NCBI RefSeq assembly: GCF_001025195.1
Contig: NZ_AP012325.1
Location: forward strand, 1,860,001-1,924,000
Direction of reading: 5' to 3'
Length of the DNA stretch: 64,000 nt
Origin: Bifidobacterium catenulatum DSM 16992 = JCM 1194 = LMG 11043
Lineage (GTDB): Bacteria; Actinomycetota; Actinomycetes; Actinomycetales; Bifidobacteriaceae
In this document: piece after piece, positions 39,811-48,070 of the stretch
How the letters are laid out: each line of letters begins with the position of its first letter
Position numbering within the stretch: position 1 is the first letter of the stretch
The notes under the pieces: model-generated
Databases searched by the model: none
What the model saw: only the letters and a program-made list of their open reading frames with translations
What the model was told of the DNA's origin: nothing
Position numbers and translations under genes: made by a program

Positions 39811-40827
39811 ATGGCCACTATCAGAGAGATAGCAAAACGGGTAGGTTTCTCCCAAGCCACTGTTTCGAGGGTTTTGAAGGACGATCCCACCTTTTCGGTG
39901 AAGGATTCCACCCGCGAGAAAATCCTAAACGCCAGTCTGGAAATGGGGTACAAGAACGTACCGCAATACCAACGCATCACCATTCCGCAAGATGTTGCGA
40001 TTCTCGACAATGTCGTTCCCGACGAGGGTTTGCAGGACGCGTATTTCGACGAGTTGCGCGAAGTGCTCGTCAAGCATGCCGAAGAGCAGCTCATGAACGT
40101 GACCATGCAGAAGGACGTGGATTCGCTGATCGCCAACGCCGACAAATACGCAGGCTTCATTTCGATTGGTCCGTCGCCGTTGGATCGTAAGACGTTGCAC
40201 CGTCTGCATAAGAAACTTCCCCACGGCGTCTTCATCGACATCAATCCTGCGCCGGCATTGTTCGATTCGGTGCAACCCGATTTGGAACAGACGATCTTGG
40301 ATGCGATTGACGCGCTTATGGCGTCCGGCTGTTCACGAATCGGCTTTATTGGCGGCTTGGGCAACATTATGGGCGAGCATGAATATCCGGAAGACGTTCG
40401 TACGTTCGCATTTCGCAATTGGGCGCTGCGTTTGGGTTTGGATGTGAAGGGATTGGTGTATGCGGATGGCCCGTTCACTGTGGAAAACGGCCGTTTGCAG
40501 GGGTGTCAGTTAGTACAGGATCATGCTGATGATTTGCCCGATGCAGTGATCGTCGCCGCCGATCCGTTGGCGGTCGGCGTGCTACAGGCGTTTGCCACCG
40601 AAAATGTGATGGTACCGCGAGATATCAAAGTAATCAGCATCAACAATCAGGAGATCGCGAAATACACGTCTCCCGCATTATCGTCGTACGACATCAGCCA
40701 GGACGAACTTGCGAAAGCCGCAGTACTCATGCTTGCCGAAGCACTGACCGCCAACCGCAAAATCAGCCAGCATATGCGAATCTCCACCAGTCTCGTCGCC
40801 CGCGACAGCTTCACCCCGCAAGACTAA
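39811..40827 (+). CDS. LacI-family transcriptional regulator
   Basis: A 338-aa DNA-binding repressor. The N-terminal HTH with hinge helix is ATIREIAKRVGFSQATVSRV, followed by a periplasmic-binding-like effector domain (about 60-330). The ATG at 39811 has GAGGAGG before it; upstream ATGs at 39787/39790 lack a site and add eight non-family residues. Convergent with nagA. The effector is unknown; the neighbouring GH172, nagA and esterase genes suggest a sugar. Confidence 0.9.
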   Translation: MATIREIAKRVGFSQATVSRVLKDDPTFSVKDSTREKILNASLEMGYKNVPQYQRITIPQDVAILDNVVPDEGLQDAYFDELREVLVKHAEEQLMNVTMQKDVDSLIANADKYAGFISIGPSPLDRKTLHRLHKKLPHGVFIDINPAPALFDSVQPDLEQTILDAIDALMASGCSRIGFIGGLGNIMGEHEYPEDVRTFAFRNWALRLGLDVKGLVYADGPFTVENGRLQGCQLVQDHADDLPDAVIVAADPLAVGVLQAFATENVMVPRDIKVISINNQEIAKYTSPALSSYDISQDELAKAAVLMLAEALTANRKISQHMRISTSLVARDSFTPQD

Positions 40828-40850
40828 AAACAAAAACTCGAGATACAGCA

Positions 40851-40881
40851 AGGACCGGCATCCTGTTACGAAGCCGGTCCT
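40851..40881. terminator. Hairpin between convergent lacI and nagA
   Basis: AGGACCGGC (40851-40859) pairs with GCCGGTCCT (40873-40881). No T-run follows on the plus strand, so it is at best a weak terminator. Confidence 0.5.
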
Positions 40882-40906
40882 GCAATTACGTTTCAGCAAT
40901 CGCGCC

Positions 40907-42214
40907 TTAACGAAGAAAGTGGGCGTCGCACCAGACGTGTTCGACGGCCCAGGTGGCGGGGTTGAGCAGAAGCACGTCGGCAGCATAGCCGGAGGCAAGC
41001 AGACCGAGCGGCTGCTTGGTGACCGGGTTCGCACGATCGAAACCGAATGCTTTAGCCGGAATCAACGTGGCGGCTTCCACCGCGTCGGTAGGCGTGAATC
41101 CTAATTCGAGCACCGCACGCTGAACAGCCTTTTCCAACGTCAACGTGGAACCGGCTATCGCACCATTCGATGCAAGACGAGCATGACCGTCAATCACATT
41201 CACATCCAACGCACCCAGCAAATAATGACCATCCGGGCAATCGGTGGCAGCCATAGCATCGGTCACAAACGCAATGCGATGCGGGGCGAAGCCGAATCCC
41301 AAACGCACCATCGGATCCTGCACATGAAAACCATCATTAATCAACTCAACAGTGACGCGCGGATCCTCAACAGCAGCCGGAATCGGACCAGGCTCACGAT
41401 GATGCAAACCATTCATCGCATTGAACATGTGCGTCATAATGCCAGCACCCGCATCAAAACCTCTGCAGGCGGTTGCATAATCGGCATCGCAATGTCCCAC
41501 CGCAGGAACCACTCCAGCCGCAGCAAAACGACGAATCGCATCAATGCCATGCGGTAGTTCGGGGGCGATGGTAATCTGTCGCAAACAGCCGTTCGCAGCA
41601 TGCAAAAGCCGATCAACATATTCAGGAACCGGATCTTTCAAGCATTCCGGATCATGCGCACCTTTGCGAGACAACGCAAGGAACGGACCTTCCAAATGCG
41701 CTCCAAGAATGTCAGGGCGAGCACCCATCATGCCACGCACGGTTTGAAGATTGGCGCACATCACGTCAAGCGGGTTGGTAATCAAACTGAGCACCTGACG
41801 GGTGGTGCCGTGCATCATATGACCTGCGCGGGCCATGCGTATGCCTTGCACACCATCATCGAAGGAACTCCCCCACGAACCGTGCGCATGAATGTCGACG
41901 TAACCGGGCGTCATCATGCGGCCTGCAGCGTTGGTCACGAAACCGGCCGAACCGGTCATGGAATCGCCGGGACCAACCGAACTGACCGAATCGGAATCAG
42001 CATCGGCATCCAAACCGACGCTTGCGCATGCCGCAGCAAAATCATCGTCCCGATTCCCAGTCGCCATAATCGCACTACCATCGGAAACCAGCCAATAATG
42101 TTCCGCAACACCTCGCGCATCGACTTTGCGCGCATTGTGAATCGCAAACGGACGGGCCGACTGCGCTAACGCAACGTCCACCTCATTCGCAAACCGCTCC
42201 CGAGACTGTTCCAT
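40907..42214 (-). CDS. nagA: N-acetylglucosamine-6-phosphate deacetylase
   Basis: Removes the acetyl group from GlcNAc-6-P, feeding amino sugars from mucin, milk or peptidoglycan to NagB. The 435-aa amidohydrolase shows PGYVDIHAHGSWG, GAHLEGPFLALSRKGAH (metal Glu), AVGHCDADYA and HMFNAMNGLHHREPG (metal His), and FVTDAMAATDCPDG (catalytic Asp). The open frame reaches a TTG at 42253, but GGAAGG lies seven bases before the ATG at 42214, the best start. An Asp/Ser-rich insert at about 65-85 is unusual. Confidence 0.92.
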   Translation of the reverse strand: MEQSRERFANEVDVALAQSARPFAIHNARKVDARGVAEHYWLVSDGSAIMATGNRDDDFAAACASVGLDADADSDSVSSVGPGDSMTGSAGFVTNAAGRMMTPGYVDIHAHGSWGSSFDDGVQGIRMARAGHMMHGTTRQVLSLITNPLDVMCANLQTVRGMMGARPDILGAHLEGPFLALSRKGAHDPECLKDPVPEYVDRLLHAANGCLRQITIAPELPHGIDAIRRFAAAGVVPAVGHCDADYATACRGFDAGAGIMTHMFNAMNGLHHREPGPIPAAVEDPRVTVELINDGFHVQDPMVRLGFGFAPHRIAFVTDAMAATDCPDGHYLLGALDVNVIDGHARLASNGAIAGSTLTLEKAVQRAVLELGFTPTDAVEAATLIPAKAFGFDRANPVTKQPLGLLASGYAADVLLLNPATWAVEHVWCDAHFLR

Positions 42215-42257
42215 ATTCAAACCTTCCGACTCACTCACAGCCATATTCCTCAATTAG

Positions 42258-42370
42258 CATCCAATTCTTCCAGTCAGTGGAGAAATTCTCCCGCTAACAG
42301 CCGCCTCAGAGTCCCAATTCCGCCAGTCAGTGGAGGAATCCTCCCGCTGACAGGCCAAAAACGTCCAGAA
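42258..42370. repeat. 53-bp hairpin-repeat units (two to three copies)
   Basis: AATTCTTCCAGTCAGTGGAG at 42263 and AATTCCGCCAGTCAGTGGAG at 42316 are exactly 53 bp apart, with a third half-unit near 42367. They belong to the family of the array at 9065-9360. The array forms the broken 3' end of the permease relic. Confidence 0.8.
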
Positions 42371-42723
42371 TGTTCCAGTAGTTCGTTCGGCACGGAGGTT
42401 TGCGCGTATACGCGACCTAGGAAGAACCCGAATGGCGAAACGCAACACGGGATGATGATCGCCAGCATGGTGTTGGTCAGGTGCAGTGCATGGAAAATCG
42501 AGTACTGCGGAATGGTGAGTATGCATCCCATGACCACGCCGATGGCGATGGCGTCGGGAATCTGGTCAAGTCCGACGGCAAACCACAATCCGTTGCTGCT
42601 AGTCAGCTGCGATGGGGTTTTGGTGGATGCGATGATAGCCCAGTAGATCAGGAACAGGAAGTAAATCAACGCTACGACGAGCACGATTACGGTAAACAAC
42701 AACATGACGCTTATCCGCAGCAC
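42360..42723 (-). pseudogene. Truncated ABC sugar-transport permease (MalG-like)
   Basis: An N-terminal membrane segment (LFTVIVLVVALIYFLFLIYW), then STKTPSQLTSSNGLWFAVG, an internal gap (several membrane helices missing), then IIIPCCVSPFGFFLGRVYAQ and TSVPNELLE, which is the EAA-loop start of a MalG-type permease. After LLE the frame runs into hairpin-repeat DNA. Two deletions make it non-functional. Confidence 0.75.
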
Positions 42724-42906
42724 GGAACAACGAAAAACCTCTCACCAGAATCATGCGAGGCTGCGCCTTTTAAGATTTGCCGTTAGGTTAGTAGCTAAGT
42801 AAATTAGATGGCCCTGCACCAGCCAGTGTTCTCCAATTCACATTTGACGGACATCGACTTCTCCATTAAGAGACGCCACTCTGGGAGATAGACACGCCCC
42901 TGACAT

Positions 42907-42959
42907 TGACTTCATGTTCACACTCAACCAGGGTAAGGTCGAGCGTGAACATGAAGTCA
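42907..42959 (-). terminator. Long hairpin after the alpha-glucosidase gene
   Basis: TGACTTCATGTTCAC (42907-42921) is the exact complement of GTGAACATGAAGTCA (42945-42959), with further pairing inside (CTCAACC/GGTCGAG). It lies 12 bases past the stop of the alpha-glucosidase gene. It lacks a T-run but is the only end signal seen. Confidence 0.65.
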
Positions 42960-42970
42960 GCTTGAGTCGA

Positions 42971-44794
42971 TTAGAGCTGAATCACGACTCCCTCCCAACG
43001 AGCAAGCTCGCCACGAGCGATCGATTTCACGCCATGCGCAACATCATAAGTGCTGAGCAGTATCTGCGATTCCGCGACGCCATCGCCGAGCAGCTCCGCC
43101 ACTTCCCCCGGCAGACCGGCGGATCTATCGGTGAGATTGACGACAACAAGAATCGTATCGTCGCCGCTGGTACGGGTGAAGGCATACACCTGCTCGCTGT
43201 CCGCCGCGACCAGATTCCACTCGCCCGTCGCGACGGTCGCATTGTCGTGGCGCATGGCGATGAGCTTCTTGTAGAAGCCGTACACGGAATCCGGATCGTC
43301 GAACTCCTCGGCCGCGTTGATCTCCACGTGATTCGGATTCACGCCGATCCACGGCTCCGTCGCCGCGTCCGCCGGGGTGAAGCCGGCATACCTGGAAGCG
43401 TCCCACTGCATGGGAGTGCGCGAATTGTCCCGCCCGATAAGCGCGAGGGCCGCCATCATCGATTCCGGCGACTGGCACCTGGCCTCCTCCACGCGCTGGC
43501 GGTAGGCGTTGATGGCCTCCAAGTCGCGGTACTGGCCGAGCTCGGTGAAATGGGCGTTGGTCATGCCCAGCTCCTCGCCCTCGTAAATGTACGGGGTGCC
43601 GCGGTGCATGTGCAGCAGCATGCCGAACGCCTTGGCGCTCAACTCGCGCGACTCGCGGTCAGAGTCGTTACCCCAACGGGACACGACGCGCGGCTGGTCG
43701 TGGTTGCAGAAGAACAGGCTGGCCCAGCCAGCGTTCCTCACGGCCTCCTGCTGTCTGCTCATTCTATCTTGAAGTTTTTTAGGAACAAAAGCGTGTGTAT
43801 CCCATTTTGATTCGGGGGATTGATCGATACTGACGTGGTCGAACAGGAACAGCATGTCGAGTTCTTTGTGGGCTGGATTGGTAATAAACTCGTTGCGTTC
43901 CGGAGTGATGCCCGGCGCCTCGCCGACGTTCATGTAGCCCTCACGGCCCTCGAACACCTCACGGCGCATTTCGGCGAGGAACTCGTCGAGCCGCGGACCA
44001 TCGGAACAGAACGGGCTCGCGTTCGTGTATCCCTCTTCGCCTATCTCTCCTTCGGACAGTTCCGAGTCGACCTCTCCAGGCAGCCGTCCGTGGCTATCGA
44101 GATGTTTCGAGATCAAGGTGATCACGTCCATGCGGAAGCCGTCGATGCCGCGGTCCATCCACCAGTTCATCATCCTGTACACGGCCTTGCGCACCTCCGG
44201 ATTCTCCCAATTCAGATCCGGCTGCTTCCTGGAGAACTGGTGGAGGTAGTACTCGCCGCGCTTCGGATCGTACTGCCAAGCGGAACCGCCGAAATACGAA
44301 CCCCACCGGTTCGGCTCGGCGCCCGGAGTGCCCGGCTCATGGCCCGGCCTGGCCGGACGCCACCAATACCAGTCGGCATGCGGGTCGTCCCTGTCTCGGG
44401 AGGCCTGGAACCAGGCATGCTCGTCGGACGTGTGGTTGACCACCAGATCCATCACGATCTTCAGACCGCGCCTGTGCGCCTCGGCGAGCAGCTCGTCCAT
44501 GTCCTCCAACGTGCCGAACAGCGGGTCGATGTCCTGGTAGTCGGAGATGTCGTAGCCGTTGTCGTCCTGCGGCGACCTGTAGACCGGGGACAGCCACAGC
44601 ACGTCCACGCCAAGATCAGCCAAATAATCGAGACGGCTGGTGATGCCCTTCAGGTCGCCGATGCCGTCGCCGTTCGTGTCCTGGAAGGAACGCGGGTAGA
44701 TCTGGTAGACCACCGCGTTGGCCCACCACGGGTTCGGGGTCGCGCCGTTGGAACGCACGGCGTCGGGAAGGACGGAACGATTGAAATCAGTCAT
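42971..44794 (-). CDS. Alpha-glucosidase / oligo-1,6-glucosidase (GH13)
   Basis: Cytoplasmic 607-aa enzyme releasing glucose from alpha-1,6 or alpha-1,4 oligosaccharides such as isomaltose, panose, maltose or sucrose. GH13 motifs: region I DLVVNHTSDEHAWF, region II GIDGFRMDVITLISK (nucleophile Asp), region III MNVGEAPGITPERN (acid/base Glu) and region IV FFCNHDQPR (third Asp). The QPDLNWENPEV and VNHT sequences are typical of the oligo-1,6-glucosidase group. Last gene of the minus-strand set (binding protein, LacI, glucosidase), 31 bases after the LacI stop. Confidence 0.92.
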   Translation of the reverse strand: MTDFNRSVLPDAVRSNGATPNPWWANAVVYQIYPRSFQDTNGDGIGDLKGITSRLDYLADLGVDVLWLSPVYRSPQDDNGYDISDYQDIDPLFGTLEDMDELLAEAHRRGLKIVMDLVVNHTSDEHAWFQASRDRDDPHADWYWWRPARPGHEPGTPGAEPNRWGSYFGGSAWQYDPKRGEYYLHQFSRKQPDLNWENPEVRKAVYRMMNWWMDRGIDGFRMDVITLISKHLDSHGRLPGEVDSELSEGEIGEEGYTNASPFCSDGPRLDEFLAEMRREVFEGREGYMNVGEAPGITPERNEFITNPAHKELDMLFLFDHVSIDQSPESKWDTHAFVPKKLQDRMSRQQEAVRNAGWASLFFCNHDQPRVVSRWGNDSDRESRELSAKAFGMLLHMHRGTPYIYEGEELGMTNAHFTELGQYRDLEAINAYRQRVEEARCQSPESMMAALALIGRDNSRTPMQWDASRYAGFTPADAATEPWIGVNPNHVEINAAEEFDDPDSVYGFYKKLIAMRHDNATVATGEWNLVAADSEQVYAFTRTSGDDTILVVVNLTDRSAGLPGEVAELLGDGVAESQILLSTYDVAHGVKSIARGELARWEGVVIQL

Positions 44795-44825
44795 ATCTTG
44801 TTTCCTTATTAAATCAAGTTCTTCA

Positions 44826-45839
44826 TCAACGCGATGCTATGGATCCACGTTGCCTATATACGGGATGAATCAATGTTGCTTTTTCTTTTCCTTTTAGAGT
44901 TCCATCCATGAGTCGAACAAGCATGCTCATGCCCAGTTGACACAACTCTGCTGGCATTAAGGGAAATTCATCTATCCTCAGACGCTTGCCTATGGAATCT
45001 GTATATGTTCCCGCTGAAATCAGCGAAAGATCTTGAGGAATCTTCATTCCACGCTGCCGCGTCGCAGCAACAAGATTATTAAGGAACAATGGGCCGCCTT
45101 GAGTCACAATTGCTGTGTTCTCACTCGAGATGAACCTCTCAAGTAGGTTTTCGGCAGCATCGAAATCATCCTCGTCGGTAAACTCTTCATCTATATGAAT
45201 CTTGTATCGCGCAGCAGCATCATGCATTGATGTCCTGAGTCGAATGAGGTAATTTGCACCTCCATTTCGTTCGTAATCAATCTCCTTCCCCCCTGCAAAC
45301 AGAATTCTGCTGTGCCCATTACGACAAAGCGTTTGCATGATCATTTCACCCATTTCAATAAAATCGGTATCAATGCATGGCACATTTATTTCATTCATAG
45401 GATGTCCAATAGAAATGAGCGGAATACTTGAAAGCTGAGCTAATTCAATTCGGGGATCATTCATAGTCACATCCATAAGAGCGACACCATCCACCATCCC
45501 AGTATCGATGATAGAGCGAAGCTGCTCATCTCCTGTTTCCTCAGTCAACAGCAACGTTTCATAGCCAAGTTGCCTGGCCGCTTTGAGAAAATTTAGAAAA
45601 TAAGCACAATAGTTGGTGTAGCTGGTGGAATCATGGACGGGCGAACTCAGCGCGACGAAATGAGTCTCACCACTCAACGGAGCTGGACCACCGTTTTTCG
45701 CCAAGTAACCAAGTTCCCGCGCAGCTTGCAATACTCTCCGACGGGTATTTGCCCCTATGGGACGTTTCCCTGTCATCACATAGGAAACCGTGCTTATGGA
45801 AACTCCTGCGAGAGCCGCCACGTCCTTGATTCCAGCCAT
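44826..45839 (-). CDS. LacI-family transcriptional regulator of the alpha-glucoside locus
   Basis: A 337-aa repressor with HTH IKDVAALAGVSISTVSYVM and effector domain. It begins 8 bases after the binding-protein stop, with AAGGATAAC upstream, and is followed by the alpha-glucosidase, so it most likely controls this locus through sites in the inverted-repeat promoters at 47196-47850. Base composition is clearly more AT-rich than that of the glucosidase. Confidence 0.9.
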   Translation of the reverse strand: MAGIKDVAALAGVSISTVSYVMTGKRPIGANTRRRVLQAARELGYLAKNGGPAPLSGETHFVALSSPVHDSTSYTNYCAYFLNFLKAARQLGYETLLLTEETGDEQLRSIIDTGMVDGVALMDVTMNDPRIELAQLSSIPLISIGHPMNEINVPCIDTDFIEMGEMIMQTLCRNGHSRILFAGGKEIDYERNGGANYLIRLRTSMHDAAARYKIHIDEEFTDEDDFDAAENLLERFISSENTAIVTQGGPLFLNNLVAATRQRGMKIPQDLSLISAGTYTDSIGKRLRIDEFPLMPAELCQLGMSMLVRLMDGTLKGKEKATLIHPVYRQRGSIASR

Positions 45840-45847
45840 TGTTATCC

Positions 45848-47188
45848 TTATTCGTTCACAGTAAAGCCTTGGCTCTTTCCTTGCTCAACGAGCTTGTCCT
45901 GCCAAGCCTTCACACCTTCCTTCATTGTGGTCTGTCCCGTGTAAGCCGCCCCGACAGTGTCGGTGAAAACGCTTCGCGCATAAACGTCATAGGGCAGAAA
46001 TTCGAACTTAGATGTGACACGCTTCGCAGCCTCGGCGAATTCAGCATTGAACTTCTCACCGCCAAAATAATCCACCGTGTCTCCATCGGAGTTCACCATA
46101 GTAGTCTGGCTAAGGAATTTATCGTTAGACATGGTCTTCAAATCAGCAGGAAAACCACCTTGGTCCACACGGGACATGATGGCATCAGAATTAGTGCTGG
46201 CAAATTCCATAAACTTGTACGCAGCATCCGCATTCTTGGATGACGACATCAGGGCAAGGGAGGAGCCGCCGTACTCAGAACTTACCTTCTCGCCGGCGTT
46301 CCACGTTGGCATTTGAGCAATTCGCCACTTTCCAGCACCCTCCGAAGCATTGTTTAAAAACATGCCGGGAGCCCATGCAGCAGATATCACGCTCGCAAAT
46401 TCTCCGGAACCAACTGAACGATACCAATCATCAGAACTATCTTTTGTCTTCGTTTCGATTAGTCCTTCATCAATCATCTTTTGCCAGAAGTCACAGAATT
46501 TCTGCACTCCTTTATCAGTAGTGAGTTTGACGGTAACCTTGGTGCCGTCTTTAGATGTGGAATATGGGTGTCCACCTGCTTGCCAGACCATTGCATTGAA
46601 GAATCCGGCGTTCCCTGGATCATTAGTAATATATGAACCAATCTGCTTAATCTTCTTTGCATCTTGATAGAACTCATCCCAAGTACTTGGCGGCTCAGAA
46701 ATGCCAGCTTTGTCAAATACCTCTTTGTCATAGTAAAAAGCCATTGGTCCAGAGTCGACTGGCATACCATACATACCGCCATTGAAATTCACTGCATTCC
46801 AAGTACCTGGGGTGTAGAAATCCTTATATTTGGCAGTCCCATAGTCATTCAGATTTTTAAGAGAGCCCTTAATTACATACTCAGGAATCGCATAATATTC
46901 AATCATGGCTATATCCGGAATTCCACTGCCAGCTTCCAAAGCATTATTCAGAGCTTTGTATTCATCTTTACCACTACCGGCATTGGTAAATTTGATGACA
47001 ATGTTAGGGTTTTTCTTCATGAAAACCTTAGCATTAGCTTTAAGATTGTTATCCCAAGCCCAAACATTAACAACCGTCTTACCGCTCCCATCGGAAGTTT
47101 CCGACTGAGTTGTTCCACACGCTGCCAATGGAACAACCATCGCCGCAGCACCGCAGAGAGCAATTATTTTTCCTAACGAGAACCTCAT
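45848..47188 (-). CDS. ABC-transporter sugar-binding lipoprotein
   Basis: Extracellular substrate-binding subunit (446 aa) for the permeases at 48071-50066. The signal peptide ends in a lipobox (VVPLAACGTTQS), so Cys is lipidated. The mature part has the family-1 binding-protein features (VNVWAWDNNLKANAKVFMKK, MPVDSGPMAFYYDKEVFDKA, AAWAPGMFLNN). The likely ligand is an alpha-glucoside, from linkage with the GH13 enzyme. It is notably AT-rich for this genome. It is divergent from the permease genes, which is unusual because these genes normally form one operon. The 138-bp inverted repeat starts 8 bases before its start codon. Confidence 0.9.
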   Translation of the reverse strand: MRFSLGKIIALCGAAAMVVPLAACGTTQSETSDGSGKTVVNVWAWDNNLKANAKVFMKKNPNIVIKFTNAGSGKDEYKALNNALEAGSGIPDIAMIEYYAIPEYVIKGSLKNLNDYGTAKYKDFYTPGTWNAVNFNGGMYGMPVDSGPMAFYYDKEVFDKAGISEPPSTWDEFYQDAKKIKQIGSYITNDPGNAGFFNAMVWQAGGHPYSTSKDGTKVTVKLTTDKGVQKFCDFWQKMIDEGLIETKTKDSSDDWYRSVGSGEFASVISAAWAPGMFLNNASEGAGKWRIAQMPTWNAGEKVSSEYGGSSLALMSSSKNADAAYKFMEFASTNSDAIMSRVDQGGFPADLKTMSNDKFLSQTTMVNSDGDTVDYFGGEKFNAEFAEAAKRVTSKFEFLPYDVYARSVFTDTVGAAYTGQTTMKEGVKAWQDKLVEQGKSQGFTVNE

Positions 47189-47195
47189 TGTTTCC

Positions 47196-47333
47196 CTTTC
47201 TTTCTATTGAGCAGCAGTGGCATGATCCTTGCTTTTGGCGCCCTTGCTTGTAGTCTGCATCTTAAAACCGAAGGATTATGACTGACAAATAATTTCGATG
47301 ATTTCGACGATTTCAATAATCAAGGCACTCACC
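47196..47333 (-). repeat. Left arm of a 138-bp inverted repeat (promoter and leader of the binding-protein gene)
   Basis: It equals the reverse complement of 47713-47850 at 136 of 138 positions; the two mismatches lie near the gene-proximal end (TTGAGCAGCAG against TTGAACGGCAG). Read towards the gene it has three 9-bp direct repeats of the type GAAATCRTC (47294-47320), then TCATAAT and a leader ending in the ribosome site. It is the regulatory region of the binding-protein gene. Confidence 0.9.
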
Positions 47334-47712
47334 ATAACAGACATGCGCGGCTGCATCACGCAACGGCCAACACAATTGATGATCCATTGTCTAAAGAACG
47401 AGAAAGTCACATTAGCGAATACTCCACTGAGACCAACGGTAGCAGCCGCACCGCCACCGACAATGGCCCCTCAAGCGGCGCATACAAAACCCATGGAGGG
47501 GCACAGGTTACGGAGATATGCAATGACTCCCGGCCCATTAAACCTATAACGTAAATCAACAGCGATGTCGCCAATAACAGCTCTGCTATATATTTCCATC
47601 AACAAATTGCCTGGAATATGTGCCAAATTGCAACCCCGGCGGTTCAGCTATCATGCGCTGAACCATCAACTTCGTAGGCCCTCACACGATACAGTCGCGC
47701 GTACCTGTTCTG
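47334..47712. other. 379-bp spacer between inverted-repeat arms
   Basis: I recognise no gene here. A minus-strand frame has a hydrophobic stretch (AIVGGGAAATVGLSGVFANV) but carries stops and no start signal, so it is probably a relic. No recombinase gene or recognised crossover site is visible. Confidence 0.4.
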
Positions 47713-47850
47713 GTGAGTGCCTTGATTATTGAAATCGTCGAAATCATCGAAATTATTTGTCAGTCATAATCCTTCGGTTTTAAGATGCAGACTACAAGCA
47801 AGGGCGCCAAAAGCAAGGATCATGCCACTGCCGTTCAATAGAAAGAAAGG
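47713..47850 (+). repeat. Right arm of the 138-bp inverted repeat (promoter and leader of the permease genes)
   Basis: Mirror copy of 47196-47333, pointing at the permease genes. The similarity stops just after AGAAAGAAAGG, where a binding-protein gene would be expected to start, yet none is present here. Confidence 0.9.
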
Positions 47851-47881
47851 AAAAAGAATACCATCGGGTGTCCTCGAAGGC

Positions 47882-47947
47882 ATGAACCGTACCGCCCGAT
47901 CATCGAAATCTGAATTTCTTCAGTCCAACGATCGGGGTGCGGTTCAT
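47882..47947 (+). terminator. Hairpin preceding the permease genes
   Basis: ATGAACCG...CCCGATC (47882-47901) pairs with GATCGGG...CGGTTCAT (47930-47947). No T-run follows. In sugar ABC operons such a hairpin commonly lies between the binding-protein gene and the first permease gene, lowering permease expression and protecting the 5' message. Confidence 0.65.
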
Positions 47948-48070
47948 CAAGGCTCCACCGTGGAGTGAAAGTACAGGCGCGAAAGGGATGCTTTCCCATC
48001 CACACCTGTTTCACACTCGGAAATCTTTGCGCGGCAATCAAAAACAATCAAAAATGTCTCGAAGGAGAGA

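Noticed and set aside
47334-47712. Insertion sequence between the inverted arms
   Set aside because: A 379-bp spacer is too short for a transposase gene, no transposase fragment is recognisable, and the arms are promoter-leader DNA rather than IS ends.
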